Shown: one piece after another, positions 23,525 to 32,318 of the stretch
How the letters are laid out: each line of letters starts with the position of its first letter
Position numbering within the stretch: position 1 is the first letter of the stretch
Source of the DNA: Neisseria lisongii
GTDB taxonomy: Bacteria > Pseudomonadota > Gammaproteobacteria > Burkholderiales > Neisseriaceae
Reading direction: 5' to 3'
Length of the DNA stretch: 64,000 nt
NCBI RefSeq assembly: GCF_028463985.1
Contig: NZ_CP116766.1
Span: forward strand, 372,001-436,000
The notes under the pieces: model-generated
What the model was told of the DNA's origin: nothing
What the model saw: the letters and a program-made list of their open reading frames with translations, nothing else
Databases searched by the model: none
Program-made: the position numbers and the translations under genes

Positions 23525-25456
23525 TCAGAATGTTGCCTGCAAACGTATCCAGCTTTGGCGGCCGGGTTCGTTGACTCTTGTGGTTTGCGTACCGGCGGCG
23601 GCATTGCCCCCTCGGCTGACAAATTCGGCGTAGTTTTTGTCGAACACATTGTCGATACCCGCTTGCAGCGTGGCGTGTTTGTTGATGCGCCAGCCGCCGT
23701 GGAGGGAGAGTGTGCCGAAGCCTGCGGAGCGGCCGATGTCTTGGCCGATGATGTTGCCTTGTCCGGCGGCATAGCGGTGTTGGGCGGCAACGCCGCGCCA
23801 GAGCAGGCCTGCGCTGTAGGTGCCGTTGTCCCAATCTAGGGTGGCTTTGGCTTCCAGCGGCGGGGTTTGTGCCAGAGGGCGGTGGTCGGTGGTGTTTGTG
23901 CCGTAGGTGTAGGCAAGGCTGCCGCCCAGTGTCCAATGCGGCAACAGTTGATAGCGGGCTTCGGCTTCTGCGCCGTAGCGGTGGGCATCGATATTGCGGC
24001 CTGTGCGCGACCGGCCTTGGCTTTCAATCAGGATAAAGTTTTTGATTGTTCCGGCAAACAGCGATAGGGAAGTGTGCCAGCGGTCGTTTTTCCAAATTAC
24101 GCCGGTATCGATTTGGGTGTTGCGTTCGGGTTTGAAATCTTCGGATACGTTGCGTTCCCAATAGTCGGGCGCACGCTCGGCGCTGCCGATACCGGCGTAG
24201 TATTTGCCGCCGTTGTGCTGCGTTTCCCAGCGGATAAAGCCGGAGTTGAGACGGTAGCGCTGAGTTTTAGCGGGGTCGCTGTGCGGATAGGGTTCGTAAA
24301 CGGCTTTGACTTGGTCGTGGCGCAGACCGGCTGTCCAAGTCTGTTCGGCGGTTTTTGCCCATGAGGCTTCGGCAAATGCGCCCCATTGTGTGAAACTTTG
24401 GGTCGGCGTGTAGGCTTTTTCGGCGTAGTCGGTACCGGAGCGGGCGGCGTGTTTGTCGTTCATATAATCAATGCCGGTTTGCAGTTGGACGTTGTCCCAA
24501 GCAAAAGTGCTGTTCAGTTGGGCGGTGTCGGTATCCCGTTTGGGATTGGAGAGCATTTTCATGCCGTGGTGGCCGGGTGTCCGCAGGCTGAAATTGTCCA
24601 TGATGTGATCGACTTTGCTTTTGCCGTAGCGCAGTTCTAATTTTTGCCAAGTGTCGGTGAGGTTGCGTTGTGTGGCACGGATGTTCCACGCATCTCGGTC
24701 GAATTGGCTGCCGTCCATCATGCGGTCGGCGTAGGCGGCTTCGCCCCGGCTGCGTTCGTAGGTGGCGGCCAGTTCGCTGTCGGTATTCGGCGTGAGTCCG
24801 ACTTGCAGCATTTGGCTGTTGCGTTTGAAACGGGAATGGACACGGTTGCCGCTGCCATCTTGATAATCATCGGATTTGTTGTAGGAGGCGTTGGCACGGA
24901 CGTAAGCAAGCGTGCTGCCGAGCGCTGCTTCAGCCAAACCATCAATTCTGCCGTGGCTGCCGACAGTGGTGCTGACGGTTAAATCGTATCCCTTATCTGA
25001 AAAATCGGGCTTTTCACGCACAAACTGCACTGCGCCGCCGACCAAGCCCATGCCTTGTGTAACCGATTGCGGGCCTTTGGTAATCACGACTTTGTCGTAG
25101 GCGGTGGGGAAAACATAGGCGGTCGGCGGATCCATGCGACCGCCGCAGCCGCCGTAGATAAACTGGTCGTCTGCCCGAATCGACAGACGAGAGCCGCCCA
25201 AACCCCGAAACAGCGGGTCGCCCGAGCTGCCGCCTTTGCGGATAATGCTCATATTCGGTACGGCTTTCAAGAGATCCGCACCATCATTGGCCGGTAGCGG
25301 CTGAATTGCCTGACGGGTTTTAAACTGTATGGTGTTGGCTTTTTCCTGACGGGTGCCGGTTACTACGACCGGCTCCAAATCTTGCGTTGCCAAACCGTCT
25401 GCCCAAGCGGTTTGCAGGGCGAGTGCCAAAGGGGCGGTCAGAAATATTTTGTTCAT
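23525..25456 (-). CDS. TonB-dependent copper receptor (OprC/NosA family)
   Basis: A 643-residue outer-membrane receptor. It has a signal peptide (MNKIFLTAPLALALQTAWA), a plug domain with the TonB-box-like PVVVTGTRQEK, and the motif GGCGGRMDPPTAYVFPTAYD, which is characteristic of the OprC/NosA copper-receptor group, followed by VITKGPQSVTQGMGLVGG. The barrel ends in a terminal aromatic residue (WIRLQATF). The family imports copper, and in denitrifiers it supplies copper enzymes; aniA in this window is such an enzyme, though 33 kb away. A perfect dyad lies upstream and may be an operator. Confidence 0.88.
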   Translation of the reverse strand: MNKIFLTAPLALALQTAWADGLATQDLEPVVVTGTRQEKANTIQFKTRQAIQPLPANDGADLLKAVPNMSIIRKGGSSGDPLFRGLGGSRLSIRADDQFIYGGCGGRMDPPTAYVFPTAYDKVVITKGPQSVTQGMGLVGGAVQFVREKPDFSDKGYDLTVSTTVGSHGRIDGLAEAALGSTLAYVRANASYNKSDDYQDGSGNRVHSRFKRNSQMLQVGLTPNTDSELAATYERSRGEAAYADRMMDGSQFDRDAWNIRATQRNLTDTWQKLELRYGKSKVDHIMDNFSLRTPGHHGMKMLSNPKRDTDTAQLNSTFAWDNVQLQTGIDYMNDKHAARSGTDYAEKAYTPTQSFTQWGAFAEASWAKTAEQTWTAGLRHDQVKAVYEPYPHSDPAKTQRYRLNSGFIRWETQHNGGKYYAGIGSAERAPDYWERNVSEDFKPERNTQIDTGVIWKNDRWHTSLSLFAGTIKNFILIESQGRSRTGRNIDAHRYGAEAEARYQLLPHWTLGGSLAYTYGTNTTDHRPLAQTPPLEAKATLDWDNGTYSAGLLWRGVAAQHRYAAGQGNIIGQDIGRSAGFGTLSLHGGWRINKHATLQAGIDNVFDKNYAEFVSRGGNAAAGTQTTRVNEPGRQSWIRLQATF

Positions 25457-25501
25457 TGCGGTCAGCCTTATCGGGGAATGGTTCGTTGTGATGATTTAAT
25501 A

Positions 25502-25517
25502 TACTACTTTAGTAGTA
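25502..25517 (-). promoter_or_regulatory. Dyad upstream of the copper receptor
   Basis: TACTACTTTAGTAGTA: a 7-base arm TACTACT, two bases, then AGTAGTA. It lies about 46 bases before the receptor start codon in an AT-rich stretch. The cognate regulator is unknown. The rest of the 316-base gap to trpB holds only DUS copies near 25595 and 25731. Confidence 0.5.
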
Positions 25518-25772
25518 ATTTCAGATAGTGAATTATATTTAATTTTTCTCCGGTAAACCTGATTTATGTCAAAGGTATGGGAGAAAGTTTTATTTTTCAG
25601 ACGGCCTGTTTGGTATCTGATTTCGGGGAATGTTGCCGGATTGCCGTTGCGCAGGGGAGAATGGCTGACAAGGCGGCATAATCTTTGTTAATATTGATGT
25701 TTGATTTTTACAGCCTGTTTTTCAGACGGCATGAAGGCCGTCTGAAAAGGTATTGAAAAAAGGATAAATCAG

Positions 25773-26975
25773 ATGAAAAACTATCAAGCACCCGACCAAC
25801 AGGGTTTTTTCGGCGAACACGGCGGGCTGTATGTGTCGGAAACGCTGATTCCGGCGTTGAAGGAATTGGCGCAGGCGTATGAAGAGGCAAAAAACGATCC
25901 TGAATTTTGGGCGGAATTCCGCCGGGATTTGAAACATTATGTCGGCCGTCCGAGTCCGGTTTATCATGCCGAACGCTTGAGCGAGCATTTGGGCGGGGCG
26001 CAGATTTGGCTGAAACGAGAGGATTTGAACCATACCGGTGCGCACAAGGTGAACAACACCATCGGTCAGGCGCTGTTGGCCAAACGCATGGGCAAAAAAC
26101 GGGTGATTGCGGAAACCGGCGCCGGTCAGCACGGCGTGGCTTCGGCAACCGTGGCGGCACGCTTCGGCATGAGCTGCGATGTGTATATGGGTGCGGACGA
26201 TATTGTCCGTCAGGCACCGAACGTGTTCCGTATGAAGCTGCTGGGCGCAAACGTGGTCGGCGTGGACAGCGGAAGCCGTACGCTGAAAGATGCGATGAAC
26301 GAAGCCATGCGGGAATGGGTCGCCCGTGTCGATGATACGTTTTACATTATCGGCACCGCCGCCGGCCCGACACCGTATCCCGAAATGGTGCGGGATTTCC
26401 AATGCGTGATCGGCAACGAGGCGAAAGAGCAGATGAAAGAAGCCATCGGCCGCCAGCCTGATGTGGCGGTGGCGTGTGTCGGCGGCGGCTCGAATGCCAT
26501 CGGCCTGTTTTATCCCTATATCGAAGAAGAGGGCGTGCGGCTGGTCGGCGTGGAAGCCGGCGGTTTGGGCGTGGATACGCCGGATCATGCCGCCCCGATT
26601 ACTTCGGGTGCGCCGATTGGTGTATTGCACGGTTTCCGCAGCTATCTGATGCAGGACGAAAACGGTCAGGTTTTGGGAACGCATTCGGTGTCCGCCGGTT
26701 TGGATTATCCGGGCATCGGGCCGGAACACAGCCATCTGCACGACATCAAACGGGTGGAATACACCGCCGCCAATGATGATCAGGCGCTGGAAGCATTTGA
26801 CCTGCTTTGCCGCTTCGAGGGCATTATTCCGGCCTTGGAAAGTTCTCATGCGCTGGCGTGGGCGGTGGCGAATGCGCCGAAGATGAGCAAAGACCAAGTG
26901 ATTTTGGTCAATCTGTCCGGCCGCGGCGACAAAGACATCAACACCGTTGCCAAGCTCAAAGGCATTGAGCTGTAA
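25773..26975 (+). CDS. trpB: Tryptophan synthase beta chain
   Basis: Condenses indole and serine to tryptophan with pyridoxal phosphate. The 400-residue protein shows the PLP lysine motif LNHTGAHKVNN, AETGAGQHGVA, the glycine-rich phosphate loop CVGGGSNAIG and the C-terminal LSGRGDKDI. The ATG has GGATAAATC upstream, and an inverted DUS pair sits just before it. trpA does not follow directly; the next genes are for biotin, so the trp genes are scattered as in other Neisseria. Confidence 0.98.
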   Translation: MKNYQAPDQQGFFGEHGGLYVSETLIPALKELAQAYEEAKNDPEFWAEFRRDLKHYVGRPSPVYHAERLSEHLGGAQIWLKREDLNHTGAHKVNNTIGQALLAKRMGKKRVIAETGAGQHGVASATVAARFGMSCDVYMGADDIVRQAPNVFRMKLLGANVVGVDSGSRTLKDAMNEAMREWVARVDDTFYIIGTAAGPTPYPEMVRDFQCVIGNEAKEQMKEAIGRQPDVAVACVGGGSNAIGLFYPYIEEEGVRLVGVEAGGLGVDTPDHAAPITSGAPIGVLHGFRSYLMQDENGQVLGTHSVSAGLDYPGIGPEHSHLHDIKRVEYTAANDDQALEAFDLLCRFEGIIPALESSHALAWAVANAPKMSKDQVILVNLSGRGDKDINTVAKLKGIEL

Positions 26976-27112
26976 AGCGGCGGGATAACGTTTGCCACAA
27001 TCCGAACAGGCCGTCTGAAAATCCGTTTGAGGTAAAACTTGCCATGCCCGTTTTGGCGAACCCACCTATTTTCAGACGGCCTTCGCCGCCCTCAAGCACA
27101 AACGGAGAAACG

Positions 27113-28396
27113 ATGAACGAGAGCGAATTATGCGGTTTCGACCGCACCCATCTGCTGCATCCTTATACTTCGATGACCCGCCCGTTGCCGGTGTATCCCG
27201 TAAAACGTGCCGAAGGCGTGTGGATTGAATTGGAAAACGGCACTCGGCTGATTGACGGCATGTCGTCTTGGTGGTGCGCCATTCACGGCTACAACCACCC
27301 CGAATTAAACCGTGCGGTGAAGCAGCAGTTGGACAATATGTCGCATATCATGTTCGGCGGGCTGACCCACCGTCCGGCGGTGGAATTGGGCAAGCGGCTG
27401 CTGAAGATTCTACCGCAGGGCGTGGATCGGATTTTTTATGCCGATTCCGGTTCGGTGTCGGTGGAAGTGGCGTTGAAAATGGCGGTGCAATACCAGCAGG
27501 CACGGGGTTTGGCGGCGAAACAGAATATTGCCACCGTCCGCAGAGGCTACCACGGCGATACGTGGAATGCGATGTCGGTATGCGACCCCGATACCGGAAT
27601 GCACCATATTTTCGGACAGGCATTGCCGCAGCGTTATTTTACCGACAGCCCGCAAAGCCGGTTCGGCGGCGAATGGCATACGGAAGATTTGGCACCGGTG
27701 CGCCGCCTGTTTGAAGCCCGCCATGCCGATATTGCCGCCTTTATTATCGAACCCGTGGTGCAGGGCGCAGGCGGCATGTATTTCTACCACCCCGAATATC
27801 TGCGGGGCTTGCGCCGCTTGTGCGACGAATTCGACATTCTGCTGATTTTGGACGAAATCGCCACCGGCTTCGGGCGCAGCGGCAAAATGTTTGCCTGCGA
27901 ACACGCTGATGTTGTTCCCGATATTATGTGTATCGGCAAGGGGCTGACCGGCGGCTATATGACGCTGGCGGCGGCAGTTACCACCGCCAAAGTCGTGGAA
28001 ACCATTTCCGGGGGCGAGGCTTCGGTATTTATGCACGGTCCGACTTTTATGGCCAATCCCTTGGCCTGTGCCGTTGCCGCCGCATCCATCGACATTTTGC
28101 TCTCGCAAGACTGGCAGGCGAATATCGGGCGGATTGAACGCATTTTAAGCGAACGCCTGAATGCCGCAGGCCGTCTGAAAAACGTGGTTGATGTGCGGGT
28201 ATTGGGTGCAATCGGCGTGATCGAGCTGACAAACGGCGTGGACATGCCCCGTTTTCAGGCAGAATGCGTGGCGCAGGGCATTTGGGTGCGGCCTTTCGGC
28301 AAACTGGTGTATCTGATGCCGCCGTATATTATTTCAGACGGCCTGTTGGCCGAATTGGCAGATAAAACCGTTGCCGTTTTGGAGAAACTGTCATGA
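27113..28396 (+). CDS. bioA: Adenosylmethionine--8-amino-7-oxononanoate aminotransferase
   Basis: PLP-dependent biotin-pathway enzyme that makes DAPA from KAPA using SAM as amino donor. The 427-residue protein has HPYTSMTRPLPVYPV, GMSSWWCAIHGYNHPELN, SGSVSVEVALKMAVQY, LILDEIATGFGRSGKMFACE and the PLP-lysine region MCIGKGLTGGYMTLAA. The frame is open from 27044, but the ATG at 27113 has a GGAGAAAC ribosome site. The stop overlaps the bioD start by four bases (ATGA), indicating translational coupling. Confidence 0.97.
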   Translation: MNESELCGFDRTHLLHPYTSMTRPLPVYPVKRAEGVWIELENGTRLIDGMSSWWCAIHGYNHPELNRAVKQQLDNMSHIMFGGLTHRPAVELGKRLLKILPQGVDRIFYADSGSVSVEVALKMAVQYQQARGLAAKQNIATVRRGYHGDTWNAMSVCDPDTGMHHIFGQALPQRYFTDSPQSRFGGEWHTEDLAPVRRLFEARHADIAAFIIEPVVQGAGGMYFYHPEYLRGLRRLCDEFDILLILDEIATGFGRSGKMFACEHADVVPDIMCIGKGLTGGYMTLAAAVTTAKVVETISGGEASVFMHGPTFMANPLACAVAAASIDILLSQDWQANIGRIERILSERLNAAGRLKNVVDVRVLGAIGVIELTNGVDMPRFQAECVAQGIWVRPFGKLVYLMPPYIISDGLLAELADKTVAVLEKLS

Positions 28397-29037
28397 AAGG
28401 CGTATATTTTATCGGCGGCATCGATACCGATGTCGGCAAAACCGCCGCCACCGGCAAACTGGCGCAACAGTTGCAGCAGCAGGGCATCAGCGTGATCACT
28501 CAAAAACTGGTGCAGACCGGTTGCCTGCACGATGCCGAAGACATCTTGACCCACCGCAAAATCATGGGCATTCCCCTGCAGGAAGCTGACCGGCAGCGGC
28601 TGACCATGCCGCAGGTGTTTGCCTATCCCGCTTCGCCGCATTTAGCAGCCAAACTGGAAAACCGCAGCGTTTCCCTAAACAGCGTTACCGCCGCCACCGA
28701 ACAGTTGGCGCAGCAATACGATGTCGTCTTGCTTGAAGGCGCAGGCGGGCTGATGGTGCCGCTGACCGAAGACTGCTTGAGCATAGATTATGTGCAGCAG
28801 CGGCAATATCCCGTTATCCTCGTTACCGGCGGCCGTTTGGGCAGCATCAACCATACTCTGTTGAGCCTGTCGGCCATCCGCCAATCCGGCCTGACGCTGC
28901 ATTCGGTGGTATTCAATCATTATCACGACAGCAGCGATCCGCTGATTGCCGAAGAAAGCCGCCGCTATCTGCAAAATGCCGTCAAACAGGATTTCCCGCA
29001 GGCAGAATGGGTGGATTTGGAAACCTTGGCATGGTGA
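28393..29037 (+). CDS. bioD: Dethiobiotin synthetase
   Basis: ATP-dependent carboxylation of DAPA to dethiobiotin. The 214-residue protein has the P-loop GIDTDVGKTAATGKL, KLVQTGC, and LLEGAGGLMVPLTEDC, all typical of BioD. It overlaps bioA at its start and ubiC at its end, so bioA-bioD-ubiC are probably co-transcribed. Confidence 0.96.
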   Translation: MKGVYFIGGIDTDVGKTAATGKLAQQLQQQGISVITQKLVQTGCLHDAEDILTHRKIMGIPLQEADRQRLTMPQVFAYPASPHLAAKLENRSVSLNSVTAATEQLAQQYDVVLLEGAGGLMVPLTEDCLSIDYVQQRQYPVILVTGGRLGSINHTLLSLSAIRQSGLTLHSVVFNHYHDSSDPLIAEESRRYLQNAVKQDFPQAEWVDLETLAW

Positions 29038-29648
29038 GCAAACCGAATATCCGGATTGAGTGGTCGGCACAATGCCGCCCCGACCCGCAGCACGGCTGGC
29101 CGCCGCAGGCCGCCGGTTTTTTGAACACACAATCGCTCACGCAGGCGCTGCGTGCCTTGCCGCATCATTTTTCCGTGCAGCCGCTGCATTTGGGCGAATG
29201 CACCGAAGATATATGGCTGAGGCCGTCTGAAAATGCGTACGGAGCGGCCGATTTCGGCGAAACAGTATTTGTGCGGGACGTATTATTGTGTTTGGACGGA
29301 AAAGCTGTGGTTTGGGCGCGCAGCATGTGCGCCGCAGATTCCCAACGCTGGCGGGAGCTGCTCGACTGCGGTACGCAGCCTTTGGGCGAACGCCTGTTTG
29401 ACGGCAGCTTGCCGCTGCAGCGTTCGCCGTTTGAATTCTGCAACACCGTTCCCGAAAACGTATCCGTTCCGCAGCAATCCGCCCAAGCCGTTTTAGCGAA
29501 ACCTACGGTTTTAGCTTCGCAGAAACGCACTTCGCCCGTTTTCAGACGGCCTTTGGCCGCACGGCGGTCGTGGTTTGACTGGTCGGGCGAAACGCTGGGC
29601 TTGGTAGAATGTTTTTTACCGGGTTTGCCCGATTTTCTGCGGCGGTGA
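29031..29648 (+). CDS. ubiC: Chorismate pyruvate-lyase UbiC, with repeat-derived insert
   Basis: Releases 4-hydroxybenzoate from chorismate, the first step of ubiquinone synthesis. It matches UbiC in the N-terminal part (FVRDVLLCLDGKAVVWARSM, PLGERLFD) and in the C-terminal RRSWFDW...LVECFLPGLPDF. At 205 residues it is longer than the ~165-175 usual for UbiC. The excess is a stretch of about 20 residues (VLAKPTVLASQKRTSPVFRR) encoded by a dispersed DUS-linked repeat (29490-29550) inserted in frame before the last strand. A second in-frame DUS lies at 29222. It overlaps bioD by 7 bases and ubiA follows. Confidence 0.88.
   Translation: MVSKPNIRIEWSAQCRPDPQHGWPPQAAGFLNTQSLTQALRALPHHFSVQPLHLGECTEDIWLRPSENAYGAADFGETVFVRDVLLCLDGKAVVWARSMCAADSQRWRELLDCGTQPLGERLFDGSLPLQRSPFEFCNTVPENVSVPQQSAQAVLAKPTVLASQKRTSPVFRRPLAARRSWFDWSGETLGLVECFLPGLPDFLRR
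29490..29550. repeat. Dispersed DUS-linked repeat inside ubiC
   Basis: GTTTTAGCGAAACCTACGGT then TTTAGCTTCGCAGAAACGCA and CCCGTTTTCAGACGGC is nearly the reverse complement of the intergenic unit at 2004-2065. It keeps the ubiC reading frame. Confidence 0.85.
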
Positions 29649-29742
29649 TGATTCTTAAGCTACGATAAAACCATACCTTGATACGCCACCCGCCTTATTT
29701 CCCCGCCCTGTGGGAGCGGGCAAAAGCATTTTTCAATAAATT

Positions 29743-30642
29743 ATGAACAAACAACCCTTTTTTTTCCGTTACTGTTCCGATGATTGGCGCAAGCGTTTAT
29801 CGGTGTATATCCGCCTGATGCGTGCCGACAAACCGATTGGGACGCTGCTTTTGCTGTGGCCGACCTACTGGGCGCTGTGGGTGGCGGCCCAAGGCGTACC
29901 GAATATCGGCATTTTGCTGGCGTTTACTTTGGGAACTTTTTTCATGCGCAGCACCGGTTGCGTGATTAACGATTTTGCCGACCGTGATTTTGACGGAGCG
30001 GTCGAACGCACCAAAAACCGACCGTTTGCCCGAGGCGAAGTGCGTCCGAAAGAAGCCCTGCTGCTGACGGCGGCGCTGTGTCTGGCAGCGGCTGTGTGCC
30101 TGTTGCCGCTGAACCGCCTGACTTGGCTGATGAGCTTGCCGGCGCTGTTTTTGGCGATGACTTATCCGTTTACCAAACGCTTTTTCCCGATTCCGCAGTT
30201 TTATCTGGGGCTGGCGTTTTCCTTCGGCATACCGATGGCGTTTGCCGCCGTGAGCGAAAGCGTGCCGTTTGTTGCGTGGCTGATGTTTGCCGCCAATGCT
30301 TTGTGGACGCTGGCTTACGATACCGTGTATGCGATGGCGGACAAAGAAGACGATTTGAAAATCGGGATTAAAACCTCGGCGATTACCTTCGGCGATAACG
30401 ATATTGCCGCCGTGATGGCGTTTCATGCCGGATTTACGCTGCTGATGTTACTGCTGGGCGGCATGATCGGCGCAACCTTGCCGTATTGGCTGGCGGCTGC
30501 GGCGGTGGCGGTGTGCCAAGTACGGCAGTATTTCCGTATCCGAGGCCGCAACCGCCAAATCTGTTTTCAGACTTTTGTGGGCAACAACCGCATCGGCTGG
30601 CTGTGGTTTGCCGGTTTGGTGCTGCATTATGCTTTTGCCTGA
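29743..30642 (+). CDS. ubiA: 4-hydroxybenzoate polyprenyltransferase
   Basis: Integral-membrane prenyltransferase that attaches the polyprenyl tail to 4-hydroxybenzoate, the step after UbiC. The 299-residue protein has about eight or nine hydrophobic helices and the two Asp-rich motifs: NDFADRDFDGAVERTKNRP and YDTVYAMADKEDDLKIGIK, which bind the Mg-diphosphate. The spacing of 94 bases from ubiC and the shared pathway suggest one transcriptional unit. A DUS follows the stop. Confidence 0.96.
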   Translation: MNKQPFFFRYCSDDWRKRLSVYIRLMRADKPIGTLLLLWPTYWALWVAAQGVPNIGILLAFTLGTFFMRSTGCVINDFADRDFDGAVERTKNRPFARGEVRPKEALLLTAALCLAAAVCLLPLNRLTWLMSLPALFLAMTYPFTKRFFPIPQFYLGLAFSFGIPMAFAAVSESVPFVAWLMFAANALWTLAYDTVYAMADKEDDLKIGIKTSAITFGDNDIAAVMAFHAGFTLLMLLLGGMIGATLPYWLAAAAVAVCQVRQYFRIRGRNRQICFQTFVGNNRIGWLWFAGLVLHYAFA

Positions 30643-30899
30643 ACCGAGGCCGTCTGAAAATGAGTGAAGCGGGTTTCTACGCAGCTTGACCAAATATCCG
30701 CAAAACTGCTGTTTTAAAAATTATCGCTGACTAATCATTAAAATAGAGAAAACCGGCGCTATTGTTTTCCGTTAAAAAACCGTAAACAACGGTATCGAAA
30801 TGTTAGCGTCGCCAATGTAAATTGTCGCTTTTTGATTGAGATTTGCGCCGACAATCGGTACAATTCCAACTTGTTTTACTGCCTCTTAAAGAGAATCTT

Positions 30900-31349
30900 A
30901 TGAGCCTGATCGGCGAAATTTTACCTTTACCGCACATTGTTTTGGATTTGGATGTCAGCAGCAAAAAACGCCTGTTCGAGCAGGCCGGTCAGTTGCTGGA
31001 AAACGAAGCCGGTTTGCCCCGTGCCGACGTATTCGAATGCCTGTTTGCCCGAGAAAAGCTGGGAACAACCGGTTTGGGACAGGGTGTTGCCATTCCGCAC
31101 GGCCGCCACGCCTGCGTCAAACAGGCAGTCGGTGCATTTTTCCGCACCAAAGAGCCGCTTCCTTTCGATGCGCCCGACGGCAAACCGGTGTCGCTGGTAT
31201 TTGTTTTGCTGGTGCCGGAACATGCCACTTCCGAACATTTGGAAGTGTTGTCCAAACTGGCCGGCAAGTTCTCGCAAAAAGCGGTAAGAGATGCGCTGGC
31301 TGCGGCGGAAAGTGCCGAAGCAGTGCGACAGATTTTGGTGGAAGAGTAA
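30900..31349 (+). CDS. ptsN: PTS IIA-like nitrogen-regulatory protein PtsN
   Basis: EIIA-Ntr phosphocarrier. The 149-residue protein has the phosphorylatable His in GQGVAIPHGRH and the EIIA fold segments (LFAREKLGTTGLG, LVFVLLVPEHATSEHLEVLS). An in-frame upstream extension to 30843 is unlikely; AGAGAATCTT precedes the ATG at 30900. The neighbours hprK and rapZ form a regulatory cluster common in beta- and alphaproteobacteria where a partial PTS regulates metabolism. hprK starts 7 bases after the stop. Confidence 0.94.
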   Translation: MSLIGEILPLPHIVLDLDVSSKKRLFEQAGQLLENEAGLPRADVFECLFAREKLGTTGLGQGVAIPHGRHACVKQAVGAFFRTKEPLPFDAPDGKPVSLVFVLLVPEHATSEHLEVLSKLAGKFSQKAVRDALAAAESAEAVRQILVEE

Positions 31350-31355
31350 GCATTT

Positions 31356-32318
31356 ATGCCGAGTATTTCCGTACGCCGTCTGTACACCGACAATCAGCAT
31401 AAGCTCCAGCTGGCTTGGGCGGCAGGCAATTCGGGTGCAGACAACCGCATCGGCGTAGAGGCCGACAAGCCCATTTTGGCGCTGGTCGGCCATTTGAATT
31501 TTATCCACCCCAATCAGATTCAGGTTGTCGGCGCAGCCGAAGCCGAATACCTCAGCCGCTTGGAAACGGGCGAGCTGCACTATGAATTCAGCGAATTATT
31601 CGATATTCCGATGGCGCTGGTGATTGTGGCAAACGGATTATCGGTGTCGTCCAAACTGCGGGATTATTGCCACAGCAACAATATCCCGCTGCTCACTTCC
31701 ACGCTCGAAAGTCCGTATCTGATGGACGTGCTGCGGATTTATCTGCAGCGCACGCTGGCGGCCTCAACCGTCAAACACGGTGTGTTTCTCGATGTCTTTG
31801 AAATCGGCGTGCTGATTACCGGCCAGTCGGGGCTGGGGAAAAGCGAATTGGCGCTGGAACTGATTTCCCGCGGGCATAGTCTGATTGCCGATGATTCGGT
31901 CGAACTGTTCCGCACCGGCCCGGAAATGCTCGAAGGCCGCTGCCCGCCGATGTTGCGCGACTTTTTGGAAGTGCGGGGATTGGGCGTGTTGAATATCCGC
32001 CATATTTTCGGTGAAACCTCCATCCGCCCGAAAAAAATCCTTCATCTGATTATCAATCTGGTCGCAGCCAACGATGAATACATGAAGCAGCTCGACCGGC
32101 TCAGTATCCGTACCGAAACCGAATCGATTTTAAATGTTAATGTCCGCTCGGTTACACTACCGGTGGCGGTCGGTCGAAATCTGGCTGTTTTGGTTGAAGC
32201 CGCTGTGCGCAACTATATTCTGCAGCTTCGGGGTAAAGACAGTACACGGGAATTTTTGGAGCGACATCAATCCTTTATGCGGGAAAACGAGCAGAAAAAT
32301 GAAAATCGTCCTGATTAG
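31356..32318 (+). CDS. hprK: HPr kinase/phosphorylase
   Basis: Bifunctional enzyme that phosphorylates and dephosphorylates HPr at Ser46. The 320-residue protein has the P-loop GQSGLGKSELALELISRGH, the acid-base region LIADDSVELFR and the HprK signature EVRGLGVLNIRHIFG. It overlaps the downstream rapZ by 20 bases. Confidence 0.96.
   Translation: MPSISVRRLYTDNQHKLQLAWAAGNSGADNRIGVEADKPILALVGHLNFIHPNQIQVVGAAEAEYLSRLETGELHYEFSELFDIPMALVIVANGLSVSSKLRDYCHSNNIPLLTSTLESPYLMDVLRIYLQRTLAASTVKHGVFLDVFEIGVLITGQSGLGKSELALELISRGHSLIADDSVELFRTGPEMLEGRCPPMLRDFLEVRGLGVLNIRHIFGETSIRPKKILHLIINLVAANDEYMKQLDRLSIRTETESILNVNVRSVTLPVAVGRNLAVLVEAAVRNYILQLRGKDSTREFLERHQSFMRENEQKNENRPD

Noticed and set aside
25722..27065. 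447-codon frame antisense to trpB
   Set aside because: Fully overlaps trpB, with an Arg/His-rich composition typical of an antisense shadow.
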